Origin: Aggregatibacter segnis | Lineage (GTDB): Bacteria > Pseudomonadota > Gammaproteobacteria > Enterobacterales > Pasteurellaceae | NCBI RefSeq assembly: GCF_003130075.1 | Contig: NZ_NRCW01000002.1 | Span: forward strand, 310,001-374,000 | Direction: 5' to 3' | Length of the DNA: 64,000 bases | In this document: piece by piece, positions 1-8,719 of the stretch | Position numbering within the stretch: position 1 is the first letter of the stretch | Layout of the letters: every line of letters starts with the position of its first letter | Program-made: the position numbers and the translations under genes | Notes under the pieces: generated by a model | The model's database searches: none | What the model was told of the DNA's origin: nothing | What the model saw: only the letters and a program-made list of their open reading frames with translations

Positions 1-480
1 TTATCAGTATTACTCGAAAATGAATCAGGCGCGTTATCCCGTGTCGTCGCCTTATTCTCACAACGTGCTTTCAATATTGAAAGCCTTACCGTAGCACCAA
101 CAGACGATCCGACATTATCCCGTATGACTATCGAAACCTACGGCGATGAACAAGTGTTAGAACAAATTGAAAAGCAATTGCACAAATTGGTGGACGTGTT
201 CAAAGTGATTAATTTGAGCGACTGTGAACACGTTGAGCGTGAAGTGATGTTAATTAAAGTACGTGCACAAGGTGCAGCGAGAGAAGAACTGAAACGTTTG
301 ACGGATATTTTCCGTGCACAAATTGTAGACGTCACCACGAAGTCTTACATCATCCAACTCACCGGCACCAAAGACAAACTGGACGCCTTCGTGAGCACTC
401 TAAAAGAAGAAGCCGTTGTCATCGAAATCGTCCGCTCCGGTTTGGTGAGTTTACCGCGTGGCGAAAAGGGCTATTTGTAG
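1..480 (+). CDS. ilvH: Acetolactate synthase small (regulatory) subunit, 5' partial
   Basis: Regulatory subunit of acetohydroxyacid synthase III, which makes acetolactate and acetohydroxybutyrate for branched-chain amino acids; the ACT domain binds the feedback inhibitor valine. The reading frame is open from base 1 and reads LSVLLENESGALSRVVALFS, then NIESLTVAPTDDPTLSRMTI, the N-terminal ACT domain of IlvH. About 159 residues are present against about 163 in E. coli, so only a few N-terminal residues lie outside the window. ilvI is expected just upstream. A USS-pair terminator follows directly, so cra downstream is a separate unit, although the ilvH-cra neighbourhood matches E. coli. Confidence 0.95.
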   Translation, partial: LSVLLENESGALSRVVALFSQRAFNIESLTVAPTDDPTLSRMTIETYGDEQVLEQIEKQLHKLVDVFKVINLSDCEHVEREVMLIKVRAQGAAREELKRLTDIFRAQIVDVTTKSYIIQLTGTKDKLDAFVSTLKEEAVVIEIVRSGLVSLPRGEKGYL

Positions 481-496
481 TCGATAAAGAAGCATC

Positions 497-540
497 AAGT
501 GCGGTCAAAATTCGTTGTAAATTTTGACCGCACTTTTTAT
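497..540 (+). terminator. Rho-independent terminator after ilvH made of an inverted USS pair
   Basis: AAGTGCGGTCAAAAT and its complement ATTTTGACCGCACTT form a 15-bp stem around a 9-base loop, followed by a T run. Two uptake signal sequences in inverted orientation form the stem. Confidence 0.9.
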
Positions 541-673
541 TTAATTTTTTAAATACGCAAGAGCAAAGCAAATCCCACTTAACAGTTTGATAAGCTTATT
601 TCCAACCAATCCCAACATATTTTGAACATATAAACAATTTTGTGATATGCGTACCATTTTTAATAAAATGAGA

Positions 674-682
674 TGCTATAAT
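674..682 (+). promoter_or_regulatory. Extended -10 promoter for cra
   Basis: TGCTATAAT is an extended -10 element about 70 bases before the cra start. The -35 region is weak, as is usual for extended -10 promoters. A half CRP-like TGTGA lies further upstream near 640 but lacks a good partner. Confidence 0.5.
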
Positions 683-755
683 TTGTGTAGTTACATACAA
701 AATTTGTGCAATTTAATCAATCTACGATCTATTTCTGACATTTTAAGGAGTTAAT

Positions 756-1745
756 GTGAAATTAGATGAAATCGCCAAGTTGGCGGGCGTTTCTTGCACA
801 ACGGTGAGCTACGTTGTGAATGGAAAAGCTAAACAATATCGCGTAAGCGATAGCACGATAGCCAAAGTGCAGGCGCTGATTAAACAATATGATTTCAAAC
901 CCAATGCTATGGCAGCAAGCCTGCGGGTGGGAAAAAGCAAAACCATCGGTTTAATTATTCCGGATTTTGAAAATATCAGTTACGCCAAAATCGCGAACAA
1001 ATTAGAAAACCGTTTGCGGGAAAAAGGATATCAGCTGTTAATTTCTTGTTCGAATGATCACATTGAGAATGAACAAAATTGCGTAAGACATTTATTACAA
1101 CGTCAAATTGATGCGTTGATTGTCTCTTCAGCTCTGCCCTATGACACGGATTTTTATCAAAATGCCGATGTACCAATTATTGGTTTTGATCGCCGTATTC
1201 AATCACCGAACGTGATGAATGTGTTAACTGATGATGAAGGCGATGCATACCGCTTAGCCGAGGAATTTCTCAAGTTACCAAATCAACAACAAGTGTTGTT
1301 CTTTGGGGCATTGCCTGAACTACCTACCAGCAAGGAACGTAAGCAGGGTTTTCGCAAAGCACTGAAAGATAGAGCGGTAAAAGTTGATTATTTATATACA
1401 GATAAATTTCATAAAAACAATGCGACAAATACGTTTGCACAATGGTTATCAGAACAAGAGGAGTTGCCGACAACCATTTTTACCACTTCATTTACGCTAT
1501 TAGAAGGCGTGATGTTGGTATTATTACAACGTTTTGGCCATGTGCCTCATCACTTAACGATTGCAACCTTTGGTCATTTTGAAATGTTGGAATTATTAGA
1601 GAATCCGGTGATTTGTAGCGTGCAAGATTACGATAAAATATCGCAATCACTATTGAACTTGGCGTTTAATGCCATTTCGAAAAAACATAAAACAACAGTA
1701 AATAGCACGCCTTTAAGTCGTAAAGTGATTAAGTACCACTGTTAG
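756..1745 (+). CDS. cra: Catabolite repressor/activator Cra (FruR), LacI family
   Basis: Transcriptional regulator that senses fructose 1-phosphate or fructose 1,6-bisphosphate and switches genes between glycolysis and gluconeogenesis. The N-terminal helix-turn-helix runs over about residues 3-25 (IAKLAGVSCTTVSYVVNGKA), followed by the hinge and a periplasmic-binding-protein-like effector domain. The segment KQYRVSDSTIAKV and the IGLIIPDFEN stretch match E. coli Cra closely, as does length (329 residues). The start is GTG at 756 behind AAGGAG; the overlapping ATG two bases upstream is followed at once by a stop in its own frame. ScrR, a sucrose repressor of the same subfamily, is an alternative, but the position after ilvH favours Cra. 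Its last 17 bases overlap the convergent SanA-like gene. Confidence 0.9.
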   Translation: MKLDEIAKLAGVSCTTVSYVVNGKAKQYRVSDSTIAKVQALIKQYDFKPNAMAASLRVGKSKTIGLIIPDFENISYAKIANKLENRLREKGYQLLISCSNDHIENEQNCVRHLLQRQIDALIVSSALPYDTDFYQNADVPIIGFDRRIQSPNVMNVLTDDEGDAYRLAEEFLKLPNQQQVLFFGALPELPTSKERKQGFRKALKDRAVKVDYLYTDKFHKNNATNTFAQWLSEQEELPTTIFTTSFTLLEGVMLVLLQRFGHVPHHLTIATFGHFEMLELLENPVICSVQDYDKISQSLLNLAFNAISKKHKTTVNSTPLSRKVIKYHC

Positions 1746-2451
1746 CATCCGTCACATCGGGAATCGTCACTGGTGGGGGCAAAGGTTCCGGCGCCCCCAA
1801 AAAGTGCGGTTCCCTTTCCATTAATAAATCCCACACAGCCTGCAAGCGGGCAAAAAATTCTCGTACTCGCACTTTTGTGTAACCTTGTGGATAATCAGCA
1901 ACAAAACAAATGGCATCAATATTGTGGAATTTCGCAATAAACAAGGCTCGTTCGCAGTGGAATTTTTGAGAAATGATTGTAAGAGAATGCGCTTTAAACA
2001 CTTGATCGGCACGAACCACGGAATCCAACGTGCGAAAACCGGCGAAATCCAGATAAATAAACTCTTGTGGCACGCCCATTTTTTTCAAATCTTTTAACAT
2101 GGTTCGCGGTTCATTGTATTGCAACGTACGGTTATCACCACTTAACAATAAATAATCTACTTTTCTTTTTTCAAACAAACGTTGAGCCGTCAATAAGCGA
2201 TTGTAATAAAAGAGATTCAGAGTGTTATCAGAGAAATACTTTGACGTGCCAAGCACCAATCCATAAGGACGATTTGGTACTTTTTCGATGTCGTAGTAGA
2301 TGTCATTACGCACATAGTATCCAATGGTCTGATCAACAATCACCAACAAAATCGCAAAAAAAGCCATAAATAACGCCATGTAACGGGAAAGCCGTTTCAT
2401 GTGTGTTAACATAAAAAATGCTTGTAACTTTTCTTTTAAATTCAATTTCAT
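1729..2451 (-). CDS. SanA/YdcF-like DUF218 membrane-anchored protein
   Basis: The 240-residue protein has one N-terminal membrane anchor (about residues 23-46) followed by a periplasmic DUF218 domain: GLVLGTSKYFSDN, then YLLLSGDNRT, and a conserved D..S.....A. In E. coli SanA this family affects envelope permeability (vancomycin exclusion at high temperature); the chemistry is unknown. A proline-rich tail (EPLPPPVTIPDV) ends the protein. No clear ribosome-binding site marks the start; internal ATGs at residues 14 and 18 are equally possible and would leave the anchor intact. It is convergent with cra and the 3' ends overlap by 17 bases. Family is clear, exact function inferred. Confidence 0.8.
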   Translation of the reverse strand: MKLNLKEKLQAFFMLTHMKRLSRYMALFMAFFAILLVIVDQTIGYYVRNDIYYDIEKVPNRPYGLVLGTSKYFSDNTLNLFYYNRLLTAQRLFEKRKVDYLLLSGDNRTLQYNEPRTMLKDLKKMGVPQEFIYLDFAGFRTLDSVVRADQVFKAHSLTIISQKFHCERALFIAKFHNIDAICFVADYPQGYTKVRVREFFARLQAVWDLLMEREPHFLGAPEPLPPPVTIPDVTDANSGT

Positions 2452-2550
2452 TGGCTGTGTTATCAGAAAAAATTGTTACTCAACATAATGAAAAAAAGCG
2501 TTGAATTCAAGTGGAATTTCGTTATTTATAGCCTTAAAAACTTCCGGATG

Positions 2551-2564
2551 TTTAGACGTCTAAA
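2551..2564. promoter_or_regulatory. MetJ operator (met box) upstream of metX
   Basis: TTTAGACGTCTAAA contains the perfect 8-bp met box AGACGTCT at 2554-2561; the 8-mer immediately before it (GGATGTTT) matches 5 of 8 positions, as expected for tandem met boxes. A TTGACA -35 follows at 2570-2575, so MetJ with S-adenosylmethionine would cover the metX promoter. metJ itself is not in the window. Confidence 0.75.
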
Positions 2565-2644
2565 ATTTCTTGACAAGGGATAGTCGCAGGATGTAACGTT
2601 ACTCACCTTTACTGATAACAAGAGAAATTGCGCCGGATTTTGCA

Positions 2645-3742
2645 ATGACAATAAAAAAGACCACCGTTTTTACCCATCAACCTTTACAGCTTACGTTAGG
2701 CGGTCAACTGGAACATATTGATGTCGCCTATCAAACTTACGGTGTATTGAATGCGGATAAAAGCAATGCCGTGTTAATTTGCCATGCCCTTACCGGGGAT
2801 GCAGAACCTTACTTTGCTCAAGAGGCAAACCAACAAGGTTGGTGGCAAAACTTCATGGGTGACGGATTGGCATTAGATACTTCGCGCTATTTCTTTATTT
2901 GTTCCAATGTGCTTGGTGGTTGCAAAGGCACAACCGGTCCTTCTTCAATGAATCCGCAAACCGGTCGTCCATACGGCAGCCAATTTCCTACCGTCGTCGT
3001 ACAAGATATTGTAAAAGTGCAAAAAGCCTTATTAGACTCACTGGCTATTCCGCATTTGCACGCCATCATTGGTGGTTCTTTCGGCGGAATGCAAGCCAAT
3101 CAATGGGCGATTGATTACCCTAATTTTGTTTCCAACGTTGTGAATTTATGCTCTTCTCTATCTTTTAGCGCAGAAGCCATCGGATTTAATCACGTTATGC
3201 GCCAAGCGGTTATCAGTGACCCAAACTTCAATAACGGCGATTATTACGACGGTGCAAAACCGGATAAAGGATTAGCGTTAGCGCGTATGCTTGGCATGCT
3301 CACCTATCGTACGGATGTTCAGCTGACCAAAGCTTTCGGTCGCGCAACCAAAGCAGAAGGCAATTTGCAGGGTGACTATTTCCAAGTGGAATCTTATTTG
3401 AGCTACCAAGGACAGAAATTTCTTGCGCGCTTCGATGCCAATAGCTACCTGCATTTACTACGCGCGTTGGATTTATATGATCCAAGCCTTGGTTATGCCG
3501 ACTTAAAAACCGCACTTTCTCGCATTCAAGCACGCTACACGCTAGTTTCAGTGGATAACGATCAGCTGTTCAAATTGCCGGAATTACGCAAAAGCAAACA
3601 GCTCTTGGAAGAAAATGGTGTGAATTTAAATTATTATGAATTCAGCTCAGACTATGGTCATGATGCCTTTTTGGTGGACTACGCCTTTTTTGAACATAAA
3701 ATTCGTGATGGATTAGCAGGAAAGACAGAAGAAAGGTTCTAA
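2645..3742 (+). CDS. metX: Homoserine O-acetyltransferase MetX
   Basis: Transfers an acetyl group from acetyl-CoA to L-homoserine, the first committed step of methionine synthesis; cytoplasmic alpha/beta-hydrolase fold. The nucleophile elbow [12 protein letters not shown] carries the catalytic Ser at about 145, and the catalytic His lies in [10 protein letters not shown] near 339, with an Asp in VDNDQLF. The oxyanion-region motif [14 protein letters not shown] is intact. Length is 365 residues, normal for the family. No strong Shine-Dalgarno precedes the ATG, although the start aligns with homologues. A perfect met box upstream points to MetJ repression. It ends in its own USS-pair terminator. 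metH lies 25 kb away in the same window. Confidence 0.95.
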   Translation: MTIKKTTVFTHQPLQLTLGGQLEHIDVAYQTYGVLNADKSNAVLICHALTGDAEPYFAQEANQQGWWQNFMGDGLALDTSRYFFICSNVLGGCKGTTGPSSMNPQTGRPYGSQFPTVVVQDIVKVQKALLDSLAIPHLHAIIGGSFGGMQANQWAIDYPNFVSNVVNLCSSLSFSAEAIGFNHVMRQAVISDPNFNNGDYYDGAKPDKGLALARMLGMLTYRTDVQLTKAFGRATKAEGNLQGDYFQVESYLSYQGQKFLARFDANSYLHLLRALDLYDPSLGYADLKTALSRIQARYTLVSVDNDQLFKLPELRKSKQLLEENGVNLNYYEFSSDYGHDAFLVDYAFFEHKIRDGLAGKTEERF

Positions 3743-3781
3743 AAAGAAACCGCACTTAGTTTTAAAGTGCGGTTTCTTTTT
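3743..3781 (+). terminator. USS-pair terminator after metX
   Basis: AAAGAAACCGCACTT and AAAGTGCGGTTTCTTT form a long stem with a short loop and T run beginning right after the metX stop. It is nearly symmetrical, so it can also end the small minus-strand gene at 3795-3875. Confidence 0.88.
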
Positions 3782-3794
3782 GATGTGTTTTTCA

Positions 3795-3875
3795 TTAGAA
3801 AATGGAAAACGCTAAAACAAGAATCACGCTAAGAGAAAGCGCAACCGTCATCATTGCATAACCGAAAGTCCCCAT
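3795..3875 (-). CDS. 26-residue YnhF-like single-span membrane peptide
   Basis: A 26-codon reading frame, MGTFGYAMMTVALSLSVILV then LAFSIF, lies on the minus strand with AAGAGGT correctly spaced before the ATG and a TAA stop. Almost the whole peptide is one hydrophobic helix. It is divergent from purR. As I recall, E. coli ynhF, a 29-residue membrane peptide of unknown role, also sits upstream of purR, so position and architecture suggest the same family. Sequence identity is too short to prove it. No function is known; it falls below the length cutoffs of most gene finders. Confidence 0.6.
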   Translation of the reverse strand: MGTFGYAMMTVALSLSVILVLAFSIF

Positions 3876-3993
3876 GATTCACCTCTTTTTTGTCTTTATG
3901 TTAAAAGAAACCGCATTTTACCAAAAAATTCACACAAAAAGCCAACCAAATATGAAAAAGGCGACAGATTAATAAAAATTCGGTGTTATGCCC

Positions 3994-4022
3994 TTAACCA
4001 AAAGCACTTACCTCTTTATAAT
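3994..4022 (+). promoter_or_regulatory. purR promoter
   Basis: TTAACC (-35) and TATAAT (-10, 4017-4022) are separated by 17 bases, about 27 bases before the purR start. No clear PurR operator was recognised here. Confidence 0.6.
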
Positions 4023-4048
4023 AGCCAAAATTATTTAGGGAGAAAGTT

Positions 4049-5059
4049 ATGGCTACCATCAAAGATGTTGCCAAAATGGCAGGCGTATCCACCACCACGG
4101 TGTCGCACGTAATCAATAAAACCCGCTTTGTGGCACAAGAAACCGAAAGTTTGGTTTTACAAGCCATCAAAGATCTTAATTATTCCCCAAGTGCGGTGGC
4201 GCGTAGCCTTAAAGTGAATACCACCAAATCTATCGGCATGATCGTCACCACCAGTGAAGCACCTTATTTTGCGGAAATCATTCATGCGGTGGAAGAACAT
4301 TGCTATCGCCAAGGTTATTCATTGTTTCTGTGTAACACGCAAAATAATGCGGAAAAAATCAAAAACCATTTGGAAATGCTAGCGAAAAAACGCGTAGATG
4401 GCATTTTGGTTATGTGTTCCGAATATTTTCCGGATTCCTTAAACCTACTCCATTCCTTTGAAAATATCCCGATGGTCGTGATGGATTGGGGCCCGAACGT
4501 ACACACTGACATCATCCAAGATAACAGCTTTGATGGTGGTTATTTAGCCACCAAACATCTCATTGAAAACGGCCATAAACACATCGGTATTATTGCCGGT
4601 GAACTCACCAAAATAACCGCTAAAACCCGTTATGAAGGCTTTATCCATGCAATGAAAGAAGCCGGTTTAACCGTTAATCCGAACTGGGTGGTGGAAGGCT
4701 TTTTTGAACCGGAAGACGGCTATGAGTGCATGAATAAAATTTTAAGCCAAGATAACTTACCAACCGCCGTATTTTGTTGTAATGACGTCATGGCGTTGGG
4801 CGCAATTTCTGCGATTGGCGAAAAAGGCTTACGTGTACCGGAAGACATTTCCATTATCGGTTATGACAACATTCATGCCTCGCGTTTTTATTCACCGCCA
4901 CTGACAACCGTGCACCAATCTAAGTCTCGTTTAGGTGTGCAAGCGGTGAATTTATTATTTGAACGCATTAACCATAAATCCGATCAGAAAGAAAAAATTG
5001 AAATCCACCCTGAATTGGTGGTTCGCAAATCGGTGAAAAAAAATGGCATAAACAAATAA
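4049..5059 (+). CDS. purR: Purine nucleotide synthesis repressor PurR, LacI family
   Basis: Represses purine biosynthesis genes when bound to hypoxanthine or guanine. The N-terminal helix-turn-helix ([20 protein letters not shown], residues 3-22) and hinge ([12 protein letters not shown]) are followed by the two-lobed corepressor domain containing [15 protein letters not shown] and [20 protein letters not shown], all as in E. coli PurR. Length is 336 residues against 341. The start has AGGGAGAAAGTT ahead of it. It is followed by a hairpin terminator and divergent from the YnhF-like peptide. No purine biosynthesis genes lie in the window, so it acts in trans. Confidence 0.95.
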   Translation: MATIKDVAKMAGVSTTTVSHVINKTRFVAQETESLVLQAIKDLNYSPSAVARSLKVNTTKSIGMIVTTSEAPYFAEIIHAVEEHCYRQGYSLFLCNTQNNAEKIKNHLEMLAKKRVDGILVMCSEYFPDSLNLLHSFENIPMVVMDWGPNVHTDIIQDNSFDGGYLATKHLIENGHKHIGIIAGELTKITAKTRYEGFIHAMKEAGLTVNPNWVVEGFFEPEDGYECMNKILSQDNLPTAVFCCNDVMALGAISAIGEKGLRVPEDISIIGYDNIHASRFYSPPLTTVHQSKSRLGVQAVNLLFERINHKSDQKEKIEIHPELVVRKSVKKNGINK

Positions 5060-5087
5060 AAAAGGGGCTCAAAAAAGCCCCTTTTCT
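5058..5087 (+). terminator. Terminator after purR
   Basis: AAAAGGGGCT and AGCCCCTTTT form a 10-bp stem with a 6-base loop and a following T-rich stretch, overlapping the last bases of the purR stop. Confidence 0.88.
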
Positions 5088-5135
5088 TCACATTTAAAAC
5101 ACCACAAAAACCGACCGCACTTTCCCCAACAATTA

Positions 5136-5144
5136 TGCTATGAT
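5136..5144 (+). promoter_or_regulatory. Extended -10 promoter for the HI1450-like gene
   Basis: TGCTATGAT matches an extended -10 element 33 bases before the ATG at 5177. The preceding region includes a single USS. Confidence 0.5.
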
Positions 5145-5176
5145 GAGCCCCCAATTTACTTGCATGGAATACACAA

Positions 5177-5497
5177 ATGAGCGAATTCAAAAAACTGGAT
5201 CCCGATACGGCAATTGATATTGCCTATGATATTTTTCTTGAAATGGCACCGGAAAATCTCGATCCTGCCGATATTCTGTTATTTAATCTGCAATTTGAAG
5301 AACGTGGTGCTGTGGAGTTTGTCGAAACCGCTGATAACTGGGAAGAAGAAATTGGCGTGTTAATTGATCCGGAAGAATATGCCGAAGTCTGGATTGGGTT
5401 AGTAAATGAACAAGACGAAATGGATGATATTTTTGCCAAGTTTTTAATTTCTCACCGCGAAGAAGATCGCCAATATCATATTATTTGGAAAGAATAA
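5177..5497 (+). CDS. HI1450/YciU-family putative double-stranded DNA mimic protein
   Basis: An acidic 106-residue cytoplasmic protein of the DUF440 family. The structure of H. influenzae HI1450 led to the proposal that its negative surface mimics double-stranded DNA and that it interacts with HU-type proteins. Here the mature sequence is rich in Asp and Glu, for example [20 protein letters not shown] and [14 protein letters not shown], with an [18 protein letters not shown] ending as in the family. It has its own extended -10 promoter after the purR terminator. The biological partner in this organism is not shown by the sequence. Confidence 0.9.
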   Translation: MSEFKKLDPDTAIDIAYDIFLEMAPENLDPADILLFNLQFEERGAVEFVETADNWEEEIGVLIDPEEYAEVWIGLVNEQDEMDDIFAKFLISHREEDRQYHIIWKE

Positions 5498-5532
5498 CGC
5501 GTATTTCTGTTCATTCCGGCACGCGAAAACCC

Positions 5533-5564
5533 TCGCCCTGCCCTGTTCGTCTAACACAGGGCGA
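5533..5564. terminator. Bidirectional hairpin between the HI1450-like gene and afuC
   Basis: TCGCCCTG and CAGGGCGA form an 8-bp GC-rich stem with a 16-base loop. T-rich tracts on either side are short, so termination efficiency is uncertain; it separates two convergent genes. Confidence 0.5.
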
Positions 5565-5600
5565 AAAACACGGTAAAACCCACCGCACTTTCCGTCTTTC

Positions 5601-6641
5601 CTATTCCTCTACAGGCAGCACAAACCAACCAATCGGACGTAACTTAACAAAATACTCGGGCTGATTTGGTATGTAATCATTAGGATTTAAATGCACCAAT
5701 AATGGCAAACCATGCCATTGCACCTGAATTTCCCAATAATTTCCCATATAAATCGCCGATTGCACATCACAACGTTCTGCAGGTTCGCCTGTTAACTCTA
5801 ATAACACGCCTTCCGGGCGAATACCGAGTAAATAATTTCCATCCTGTGGTAGCTCATTCGATTCAATCGACAAGGGATTTTCTGCCAAAACATAGTTTCC
5901 GTTTTTTACCGTCACCGGAAAGAAAGACACTTCCCCCATGAAGTTTGCCGTAAAACGAGAGGTTGGATGATGATAGAGCGTATTCGGCAAGCCAATCTGT
6001 TCGACTTTTCCTTGGTTTATCACCACGACTGCATCGGAAATAGCAAAGGCTTCTGTTTGATCGTGGGTCACATAGAGCACGGTAATGCCCAATTTCTGTT
6101 GTAAATGGCGAATCATCTCTCGCATGGTACGGCGCAAATTGGTATCCAAATTACTTAATGGCTCATCAAATAATAAAATTTGTGGCGCAATTACCAACGC
6201 CCTCGCCAAGGCGATACGTTGTTGTTGTCCACCGGAAAGTTGTTCGATGCGACGATGTTCAAATCCCTCGAGTTCCACCATTTTTAATGCTTGACTGACT
6301 TTTTCGGCGATGTCGGAGGAATGGGTTTCCTGCATTTTCAAACCGAACGCCACATTTTCCTCGACGGTTAAATGCGGGAAAAGCGCATAGGATTGAAATA
6401 CAATGCCGACGCCTCGCTGTTGTGGCGGTAACCGACTGATGTCTTTTCCGTCACATAAAATTTGCCCTTGATCGAGATCTTCTAATCCGGCAATGAGGCG
6501 CAGAATGGTGGTTTTGCCACAGCCTGATGCACCCAATAAGGTCGTAAATTTGCCTTTTTCAAAAGAAAGATTGAAATCTTGCAATACTTTCGTTGCGCCA
6601 AAAGCTTTATAAACCTGTTTTAATTCAATATGTTGTGTCAT
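5601..6641 (-). CDS. afuC: AfuC, ATPase of the Afu ABC importer
   Basis: Cytoplasmic ATPase that powers the AfuABC importer. Walker A GASGCGKTT spans residues 37-45, the Q-loop VFQSYALFPH lies near 83, the signature LSGGQQQ at 135, and Walker B ILLFDEP near 155; a C-terminal TOBE-like domain follows from about 240. The 346-residue length fits the FbpC/AfuC subfamily. The start ATG lies one base after the afuB stop, with AGGACGA overlapping that stop, so translation is coupled. Annotated historically as ferric-ion uptake; AfuA of Actinobacillus pleuropneumoniae was later shown to bind hexose phosphates, so iron should not be assumed. Confidence 0.9.
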   Translation of the reverse strand: MTQHIELKQVYKAFGATKVLQDFNLSFEKGKFTTLLGASGCGKTTILRLIAGLEDLDQGQILCDGKDISRLPPQQRGVGIVFQSYALFPHLTVEENVAFGLKMQETHSSDIAEKVSQALKMVELEGFEHRRIEQLSGGQQQRIALARALVIAPQILLFDEPLSNLDTNLRRTMREMIRHLQQKLGITVLYVTHDQTEAFAISDAVVVINQGKVEQIGLPNTLYHHPTSRFTANFMGEVSFFPVTVKNGNYVLAENPLSIESNELPQDGNYLLGIRPEGVLLELTGEPAERCDVQSAIYMGNYWEIQVQWHGLPLLVHLNPNDYIPNQPEYFVKLRPIGWFVLPVEE

Positions 6642-6642
6642 G

Positions 6643-8661
6643 TTATCGTCCTAATTTTGTCTCACCGACCCATCGACCAAATAAGCCGATAACCAGCATC
6701 ATAATCACAATTAAACTGGCGCCATAGGCCACGGCTAAACCGTAATCGCCATCTTCTACCCGATTTAAAATAAACGACGTTGCCACGCGGGTGCTTGGTG
6801 TAACTAAGAAAATAATCGCGCTAATGGTCGTCATAGCTCGTACAAAACTGGTCACCAAGGCAGACAATAAAGCGGGCTTCAATAAAGGTAAGGTAATAAA
6901 ACGTAACGTCTGAAATGCACTGGCTTTTAAAGAATAGGCAGCTTCATCCAATGCCGGATCTAATTGTTTAAAATTCACTAACGCGGCACGCAAACCAATA
7001 GGCATATTGCGAGTCACCATCGAAAGCACAATAATCGCCCCTGTGCCGGTTAAATAGAGCGGGACATTATTGAACGCAAGGATGTAAGACACCCCGGCAA
7101 CCGTTCCCGGCACGGCAAAACTGAGTAGCGTGAGAAATTCAATGTGTTTTTGTCCGAAGAAACGATGACGAGAAAAGAAATAAGCCAACAAAAAGCCACT
7201 CACTGCCGTAAAAGGCGCGGCAATCACAGCGAACAAGACGGTTTGCACTAAAGACGGAATCGCACCGTTCTTCCAGCCTTGTCCGAATAGCGTGATGTAG
7301 TGTTGTAAAGTAAAGGTGTGATTAACACCCCAGTTCTGCATCACGCTGCCATAAAAAATACTGCCATACAATAAAGCATTGAAACCAACCCAGGCAGCAA
7401 AAATACTTACAACGGTAATCTTTAAACCGAAAGATAACGGCGTATTTCGACCTTCAAACCCTTTGCCCGAGAGCGTAACGTAATTTTTACGCCCGATAAA
7501 ATGATATTGCAGCCAGAAAATCCCGAGGGAAATGCTTAACAAAATAATCCCCAAGGCACTTGCGGAGAAATAATCGTTTTGTGCCCCCACAATGTAAAAA
7601 TAAATTTGCGTTGCCAACACGTCAAAATTACCACCTAACACAAAAGGCGAGCTAAAATCCGCCAAGGATTGCACCATGACAATTAAAAAAGCATTGGCTA
7701 GTGCCGGTTTCAATAACGGCAACACGATAAAGCAAAAACTCTGCCAACGATTTGCGCCGAGCATCACGGCGGCTTCTTCCAATTTCGGTGAAAGATTTTT
7801 TAATGCCCCTTCCAACAACATAAATGCCATGGGCGTTAAGGCTAAGGTATGGGAAATAAGAATACCGTTAAAACCATAAAGCCAATTCGAGTTCACGCCG
7901 AAATGTTGCCCGAGAAATTGAGTGGCATAGCCTGAGCGCCCAAACATCAACATCACGCCTAGGCTCACGACAAAAGGCGGCGTTACCATCGGCAATAAGG
8001 AAAAGATCTTGCTGATAAACAAACTGCGTTTGGCAATTCTTGTGGTGTACAACGCCAAAACAAGAGCAAACATAACAGAACATACGCCGACCACAGACGA
8101 TACCGCCAAGGAATTACCAATGACTTTCCACAAGCCGAGATGGTTTAATAACGTAAAAACATTGCCAAACTCACCGGATTCGCCGGTAAAAAAGATCGTA
8201 AATAATTCGGTGATCGGATAAAAAATAAAGCCGATCACCAACACGGCAAGGCCTGTGGCGACCGCCAATAAAAAACGATCTCCCCGTAAAAAACCTAACC
8301 GCGCCAAGGCATTGACGAATATGGCGCCTATGGCAATAAACAGGAAAATCACCGCATAACCGAAGCGAAAAGCATAAGCTTCCGCGGAGAACCAAATGAA
8401 GAAGCTCAAAAGTGCGGTCAAAATAACGGTTATTTTTGTCGAGTGGCGAGAATCAGCGTATCGCTGAAGTAAAGGAAATATCAGTAGCGAGGCAAACCAC
8501 AACCAACTGATATTGACTTGCGCCCATCCTATCGCAGCAAAATATTCTTTGGCGCTTGCCCCGAAAAGGCCGTAATCCAAGGCGCGCACCGGCAAACAAG
8601 CAAATGCCAGAAAAGCGAGCAAAATCCAAATGATGGGGTGATGAAAGCAGTGTTTTAGCAT
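6643..8661 (-). CDS. afuB: AfuB, fused two-domain ABC permease
   Basis: Inner-membrane permease of the Afu importer. It is a duplication of the MetI-like permease fold in one chain, about 672 residues with roughly 12-14 membrane spans; each half carries an EAA-type loop contacting AfuC (EEAAVMLGANRWQSF in the first, DEAAYSLKASAFQTL in the second). An ATG 36 bases further upstream (8697) would lie inside the loop of a stable hairpin, so the start at 8661, MLKHCFHHPIIW, is preferred; neither has a strong Shine-Dalgarno. It follows afuA across the hairpin and abuts afuC. Confidence 0.88.
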   Translation of the reverse strand: MLKHCFHHPIIWILLAFLAFACLPVRALDYGLFGASAKEYFAAIGWAQVNISWLWFASLLIFPLLQRYADSRHSTKITVILTALLSFFIWFSAEAYAFRFGYAVIFLFIAIGAIFVNALARLGFLRGDRFLLAVATGLAVLVIGFIFYPITELFTIFFTGESGEFGNVFTLLNHLGLWKVIGNSLAVSSVVGVCSVMFALVLALYTTRIAKRSLFISKIFSLLPMVTPPFVVSLGVMLMFGRSGYATQFLGQHFGVNSNWLYGFNGILISHTLALTPMAFMLLEGALKNLSPKLEEAAVMLGANRWQSFCFIVLPLLKPALANAFLIVMVQSLADFSSPFVLGGNFDVLATQIYFYIVGAQNDYFSASALGIILLSISLGIFWLQYHFIGRKNYVTLSGKGFEGRNTPLSFGLKITVVSIFAAWVGFNALLYGSIFYGSVMQNWGVNHTFTLQHYITLFGQGWKNGAIPSLVQTVLFAVIAAPFTAVSGFLLAYFFSRHRFFGQKHIEFLTLLSFAVPGTVAGVSYILAFNNVPLYLTGTGAIIVLSMVTRNMPIGLRAALVNFKQLDPALDEAAYSLKASAFQTLRFITLPLLKPALLSALVTSFVRAMTTISAIIFLVTPSTRVATSFILNRVEDGDYGLAVAYGASLIVIMMLVIGLFGRWVGETKLGR

Positions 8662-8682
8662 GGATACATCAGCATAAGATCT

Positions 8683-8710
8683 TGCTCGGCACAGCATAGG
8701 GTGCCGAGCA
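8683..8710 (-). promoter_or_regulatory. Intercistronic stem-loop between afuA and afuB
   Basis: TGCTCGGCAC and GTGCCGAGCA form a perfect 10-bp stem with an 8-base loop in the gap after the afuA stop. There is no T run, so it is more likely an mRNA-stabilising or attenuating hairpin that favours expression of the binding protein over the permease than a full terminator. Confidence 0.7.
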
Positions 8711-8719
8711 TAGGTAGGA

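Noticed and set aside
8662-8697. Extra 12 N-terminal residues on AfuB
   Set aside because: The upstream ATG lies in the loop of a stable hairpin without a ribosome-binding site and gives residues unlike a permease N-terminus.
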